A stretch of DNA of 64,000 nucleotides, from NCBI RefSeq assembly GCF_003046315.1, contig NZ_PZZP01000001.1, positions 124,001 to 188,000 on the forward strand, in the 5' to 3' direction. The translations under genes and the position numbers were made by a program. Positions within the stretch are counted from its first letter, which is position 1, and each line of letters starts with the position of its first letter. This DNA is from Desmospora activa DSM 45169. GTDB lineage: Bacteria; Bacillota; Bacilli; Thermoactinomycetales; DSM-45169. The notes beneath the pieces were generated by a model. That model was not told where the DNA came from, ran no database searches, and saw only the letters and a program-made list of their open reading frames with translations. Shown here in pieces: positions 60,309-64,000 of the stretch.

Positions 60309-61613
60309 ATGGTCATGGATGTGATTGTTTGGATTGCAACCAATGTCTTTGGAACACCCGCGATCTTGCTCGGTTTTATCGTCCTAATCGGGCTACTGCT
60401 GCAAAAGAAGAATGTCAGCCAGGTGATTAGCGGAACCTTTAAGGCCATTATCGGTTTTTTAATCATCGGGGCCGGTGCCCAGGTCATCATCAGCGCGTTA
60501 AATTTGTTTGAACCGATGTGGAAAGAAGTGTTTGGCATCACCGATAAGAGCTTTTCCGGCTTTATCGGACAGGAAGCGTTCAATAACCGTTTTGGAAGCG
60601 CTGTCACTTTAGCGATGGCTCTCGGATTTTTGTTAAATGTGGCCTTGGCCCGCTTTACCCGCTTTAAGTATATCTATCTAACCGGGCATATGATGTTTTG
60701 GACCACAACCATCTTTGCGGGAATCATTATCCAATCGGCGGGTACAGATGCACCCTTCTGGAAGTTGGTTCTGTTTTTAAGCTTATTTATGGGCCTTTAT
60801 TGGACATTGCAACCGGCTTTAACCCAACCGTTGATGCGTCGCATCACCGGAAACGATCAGATTGCTCTTGGGCATACGTCGGCGTCAGTGGCTCTGTTGG
60901 GAGCCGGGCTGGGGAAACTGTTTGGTAATCGGGAAAACGACTCGGAGAAGATTAAATTACCCTCAGGGTTGGAATTTTTACGTGATTCCAATGTGATTAC
61001 CGCTCTATCCATGGGTGTGCTGTTTTTGGTGGGGGCGATTATGGTTTCCACCAAGGGAACGCCGGGAGCGCAAGAGTTGATTGCAGCGGCAGGGGAGCAA
61101 AATTTCTTGGTCTACTCAATCGTGCAGGCGCTGACCTTTGCCGGGGGGATTGCCATCGTATTGATGGGGGTGCGCATGTTTATCGGTGAACTGGTACCGG
61201 CTTTTAGGGGAATCGCCACCAAAATTGTGCCGGGAGCAAAACCGGCGTTGGATGTTCCCGTTGTCTTTCCTTATGCGCCCAATGCGGTCACCCTGGGTTT
61301 TCTCGGTACGCTGGTCGGCGCACTGTTGTGGCTGTTGGTACTGGGTCAAACCATCGGTTATGTGTTTGTGCCCACTATGATCGTCCTCTTTTTCCACAGT
61401 GCTGCGGCGGGGGTCTTTGGAAATACGACCGGTGGCGTTCGCGGTGCGCTGTTGGGCGGGTTTGCCACAGCGACAGTGGTCGCTTTTGGTCAGTTTGCGA
61501 TGGTGCGGATGTTGCTGCCTGACACCATTCCCGATACCGCCATGTGGGCGGCAGACTCGGATATGTTTATCCTGGGGCCGATTGTCAAACTGTTGGCTGA
61601 GCTTCTCTTTTGA
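60309..61613 (+). CDS. PTS EIIC component, UlaA (ascorbate/galactitol-like) family
   Basis: 434 residues with about ten TM helices, matching the ascorbate-type EIIC family: start VIVWIATNVFGTPAILLGFI, conserved GHMMFWTTTIFAG, LGHTSASVALLGAGLGKLFG and FFHSAAAGVFGNTTGG. The family also transports other compounds, so ascorbate should not be assumed. The typical ula catabolic genes are absent; other enzymes follow instead. Confidence 0.9.
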   Translation: MVMDVIVWIATNVFGTPAILLGFIVLIGLLLQKKNVSQVISGTFKAIIGFLIIGAGAQVIISALNLFEPMWKEVFGITDKSFSGFIGQEAFNNRFGSAVTLAMALGFLLNVALARFTRFKYIYLTGHMMFWTTTIFAGIIIQSAGTDAPFWKLVLFLSLFMGLYWTLQPALTQPLMRRITGNDQIALGHTSASVALLGAGLGKLFGNRENDSEKIKLPSGLEFLRDSNVITALSMGVLFLVGAIMVSTKGTPGAQELIAAAGEQNFLVYSIVQALTFAGGIAIVLMGVRMFIGELVPAFRGIATKIVPGAKPALDVPVVFPYAPNAVTLGFLGTLVGALLWLLVLGQTIGYVFVPTMIVLFFHSAAAGVFGNTTGGVRGALLGGFATATVVAFGQFAMVRMLLPDTIPDTAMWAADSDMFILGPIVKLLAELLF

Positions 61614-61628
61614 TTGGAGGAAAGGTCG

Positions 61629-62621
61629 ATGGGTCGAATACGAACATTGACAGGGGAGATTGAACCACACCAGCTCGGATTTACTTATTCCCACGAGCAT
61701 TTGGTATGCCGTCCTCCCTATTGGCAGGAAAAAGGAGAGGACGACCTGCTCCTGGATGATCCAGAAAAAACCAGATCCGATCTGTTGGAGTTTCAAAAAG
61801 GTGGCGGAAACAGCGTTGTGGACGCCACAGCGGTCGATTATGGTCGCGATGTTCCAGCTGTGGTGCAACTGGCGCGTGAAACCGGCCTCAACATCCTAGG
61901 GACGGCTGGATTTAATAAAAGTTTTTTATGGACCGCTCCGCTCAAAGATGATTTAAAGCGGTTGGTCGGAGACTACTCCACTTATGAGGAGTGGATCGTC
62001 GAGGCGACGGTGGAAGCGTTGACGGACTTTGTCGTGCGGGAAGTGGAAGTAGGGCTGGAAGGAACACCGTATCGGGCGGGACAGGTGAAGTTTGGCACCG
62101 GTTATAATCGGATCACCCCCTTGGAAGTAAAAACGATTCGTGCGGTCGCCCGGGCACACCATGTCACTCGTGCTCCGATTCACTCCCACACGGAAGCGGG
62201 GACGATGGCTTTGGAGCAACTGGAGATCCTGCGTCAGGAAAATGTGAATCCCGCCTTTGTCAGCTTTGGTCATATGGATCGCAATCCCGATCCTTTTTAT
62301 CATGAACAGATTGCCCGTACCGGCGCCTTTCTCTGCTTTGACGGCATCGCCAAAATCAAGTACGCCCCGGAAAGTACCCGTATTGATTGCATTCTGGGGC
62401 TAGTGGAAAAAGGATATGAGGATCAAATTTTGATCAGTGGCGATACGGCCAGAAAAAGCTATTACAAAACTTACGATCATGGATTGGGACTGGGGTATAT
62501 CATCAACCGTTGGGTTCCGCGCTTCATCGATGAAGCGGAGCAAAGAGGGTTGGACGGGGAGCGGTTGGTCAATAAATTCTTTGTGGAAAACCCTGCCCGC
62601 TGCTTTGCATTTAAGGACTGA
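61629..62621 (+). CDS. Phosphotriesterase-family hydrolase, possible phospho-sugar lactonase
   Basis: 330 residues from ATG 61629 (TTGGAGGAAAGG upstream). Amidohydrolase fold with a binuclear metal site: SHEHL, the bridging Lys in GQVKFGTGYN, HSHTEAG, SFGHMDRNPD and ISGDTARK. COG1735 relatives such as Lmo2620 and Bh0225 hydrolyse phosphorylated furanose lactones and occur in PTS gene sets. So a lactone or related phosphorylated sugar made by the PTS is a sensible substrate. Exact activity unknown. Confidence 0.85.
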   Translation: MGRIRTLTGEIEPHQLGFTYSHEHLVCRPPYWQEKGEDDLLLDDPEKTRSDLLEFQKGGGNSVVDATAVDYGRDVPAVVQLARETGLNILGTAGFNKSFLWTAPLKDDLKRLVGDYSTYEEWIVEATVEALTDFVVREVEVGLEGTPYRAGQVKFGTGYNRITPLEVKTIRAVARAHHVTRAPIHSHTEAGTMALEQLEILRQENVNPAFVSFGHMDRNPDPFYHEQIARTGAFLCFDGIAKIKYAPESTRIDCILGLVEKGYEDQILISGDTARKSYYKTYDHGLGLGYIINRWVPRFIDEAEQRGLDGERLVNKFFVENPARCFAFKD

Positions 62622-62636
62622 AAGGGGAGGTTGCAA

Positions 62637-63383
62637 TTGCAATTTCAAGAGCAGACATCCGCACGAATCCGAGAACAGATTCAATCCTCCCCGCTCGCTA
62701 TTCTTCCCTTGGGAGCGGTGGAGGCACATGGTCCGCATTTACCTCTGGGAACGGATAACGACTTGGCTGAGGAGCTTTCCAAACGGCTGGCGAAACGAGT
62801 GAACGGTTGGGTTTTGCCTACCCTTCCTTATGGACAGGTATGGAGTTTGTCCGATTTTCCCGGAAGCTTATCTGTATCGAATGAAACCCTCATCCGTCTG
62901 TTGACAGATCTGGGGGACAGCTTGGTTCGTCAAGGCTTTCGCATCTGGGTGATCCTGAATGCTCACCTCGGAAACGCCGTCGCAGTCAAAGAGGCGGCAC
63001 GGCAACTGTATGAATGTCACCCGGATTTCCGGGTTTTCTATTTTTTCTACCCGGGAACACAAGCGGCCATCTCGGAAGTGAGAGAAAAGCCGCCTGTTCA
63101 TCCCACCTATTTTCATGCTTGTGAGATGGAGACCTCTTATATGTTGTATCTGGCTGGAGAAAAAGTGGATATGTCCCAAGCGATCGATGATGTTCCGGAT
63201 ATTCCGCCGGAATCCGAAGTGACGCCGACCCCCTGGAGTACCTTCACCCAATCCGCTGTATTGGGGTATGCCACGTTAGCCACACGAGAAAAGGGAGAGC
63301 GCGTGATTGAAACTGCATTGGACCGCATGACGGAGATCGTGCTTCAGGCCAAAGAGGACTTGGAGGATCTTGATCGCGGCTAG
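62637..63383 (+). CDS. Creatininase-family amidohydrolase
   Basis: 248 residues from TTG 62637, six bases after AAAGGGGAGG. Creatininase fold with metal ligands in LGAVEAHGPHLPLGTDND, ILNAHLGNAVAV (usually NGHGGN, so degenerate here), and HACEMETSYML. The family opens cyclic amides or removes acyl groups from small polar compounds. The change of the NGHGGN motif is unusual but common enough in sub-families. In this operon it may open a lactam or deacylate the transported compound. Confidence 0.82.
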   Translation: MQFQEQTSARIREQIQSSPLAILPLGAVEAHGPHLPLGTDNDLAEELSKRLAKRVNGWVLPTLPYGQVWSLSDFPGSLSVSNETLIRLLTDLGDSLVRQGFRIWVILNAHLGNAVAVKEAARQLYECHPDFRVFYFFYPGTQAAISEVREKPPVHPTYFHACEMETSYMLYLAGEKVDMSQAIDDVPDIPPESEVTPTPWSTFTQSAVLGYATLATREKGERVIETALDRMTEIVLQAKEDLEDLDRG

Positions 63384-63462
63384 CGCGGTGTTCCTCCCTC
63401 GGGGGCCTGTTCAGTGGACAATGCCAGCTCTTGTGAGTGTCCATTCAAACGGAGGTGTAGAC

Positions 63463-64000
63463 GTGATTGAAGCGTATTTTGCCAAAGTGGATTTGCTGCT
63501 CAAACAAATCCTGGAGTCGGAACAAGACGTGATCCGGCAAGGGGCGGAGCGGGTGGCGGAAGCGATTCAACAGGGAGGGCTGATTCATTTGTTCGGCTGT
63601 GGCCATTCCCACCTGTTGACGGAAGAGGTCTTCTACCGGGCGGGTGGGTTAGTCCCGATCCATCCCATTCTGCATGAACCCTTGATGTTGCATGAAGGGG
63701 CGCTCAGCTCCTCTAAGTTGGAACGGCAAAACGATTATGCTGCAAAGTTTATGGAACAGGAGGATATCGGGAAGGAGGATGTGGTGATCGTCATCTCCAC
63801 CTCCGGCCGCAATCCTGTTCCCATCGATGTTGCCCTGATCGCAAAGGATCGGGGTGCTTATGTGATCGGCATCACTTCCGCTGATTACGCACAAGTGCCA
63901 TCCAGGCACAAAAGTGGCAAGCTCCTCTATCAATGTGTGGATCTCAGTATCGATAATCATATACCCAAAGGAGACGCCTTGTTGTCGCATCCGGAAGTCG
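63463..64000 (+). CDS. SIS-domain sugar-phosphate protein (UPF0309 type), 3' end outside window
   Basis: At least 179 codons, open to the window end. GTG 63463 is five bases after GGAGGTG. SIS fold: LIHLFGCGHSHLLTEEVFYR, VVIVISTSGRNPVPIDVALI and YVIGITS are the sugar-phosphate-binding segments. UPF0309/YjgG-like proteins are putative phosphosugar isomerases or etherases. Being the sixth gene of the PTS operon, it probably acts on the phosphorylated product before NagB. Confidence 0.88.
   Translation, partial: MIEAYFAKVDLLLKQILESEQDVIRQGAERVAEAIQQGGLIHLFGCGHSHLLTEEVFYRAGGLVPIHPILHEPLMLHEGALSSSKLERQNDYAAKFMEQEDIGKEDVVIVISTSGRNPVPIDVALIAKDRGAYVIGITSADYAQVPSRHKSGKLLYQCVDLSIDNHIPKGDALLSHPEV

Overview
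The window looks like a chromosomal segment of a Gram-positive, endospore-forming Firmicute. The supporting evidence is a gerA-type germinant receptor operon, PrkC-like Hanks kinases, the pdhABCD order, ycgR/ycgQ, UPF0435, DUF309 and YkqA homologues, AAGGAGG-type ribosome binding sites, and frequent GTG/TTG starts. Moderately high GC and the many membrane-anchored kinases without PASTA repeats fit a Thermoactinomycetaceae-like organism. That placement is inference, because no rRNA gene is present.

Layout. 1-8.6 kb: 5'-truncated Zn/Cd/Pb P-type ATPase, a convergent small membrane gene, a minus-strand gerAA-AC-AB operon, a nuclease-like lipoprotein and pckA. 8.7-17.7 kb: an S1-domain protein, then four Hanks-type Ser/Thr kinases, one kinase-less membrane paralogue and one decayed copy, built by local duplication that included promoters. 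An orphan IS605-type right end (TnpB guide-RNA scaffold) abuts the last kinase. 17.9-26.3 kb: tRNA-modification pair mnmM/mnmL, a ferritin-like protein, a lipoprotein and pdhABCD. 26.3-28.6 kb: a small unknown gene and a decayed IS607-type element. 28.6-39.7 kb: mostly single housekeeping genes (thioesterase, DUF309, YdcF, HesB-like, YhdH-type reductase, DUF420, sirtuin, YkqA, SDR, Tpx, ThpR).

39.9-41.9 kb: queDEC behind a leader whose last hairpin hides the queD ribosome binding site. 41.9-44.6 kb is an accessory stretch with a tRNA remnant, a one-spacer CRISPR array without cas genes, an AT-rich membrane protein and a secreted-type DUF3238 gene broken by an in-frame TGA. 44.7-57.7 kb: pabBC, a FixH-like lipoprotein with an SCO protein lacking one CxxxC cysteine, ycgQR divergent from znuA around a Zur-like box, a structured RNA candidate, a LipL-type octanoyltransferase and a heterodimeric ABC exporter.

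57.9-64 kb: nagB-nagR diverge from a PTS operon (IIA-IIB-IIC, phosphotriesterase-family lactonase-like enzyme, creatininase-family amidohydrolase, SIS protein cut by the window end). A NagR-like dre operator lies between them. This reads as a regulated uptake and breakdown pathway for an unidentified amino-sugar-like or lactone/lactam compound.

The strongest candidates for undescribed biology are the kinase/kinase-less sensor cluster with two unassigned extracytoplasmic domain types, and the PTS-lactonase-creatininase-SIS operon. Functions were assigned from motifs and gene context by eye; no database search was run.
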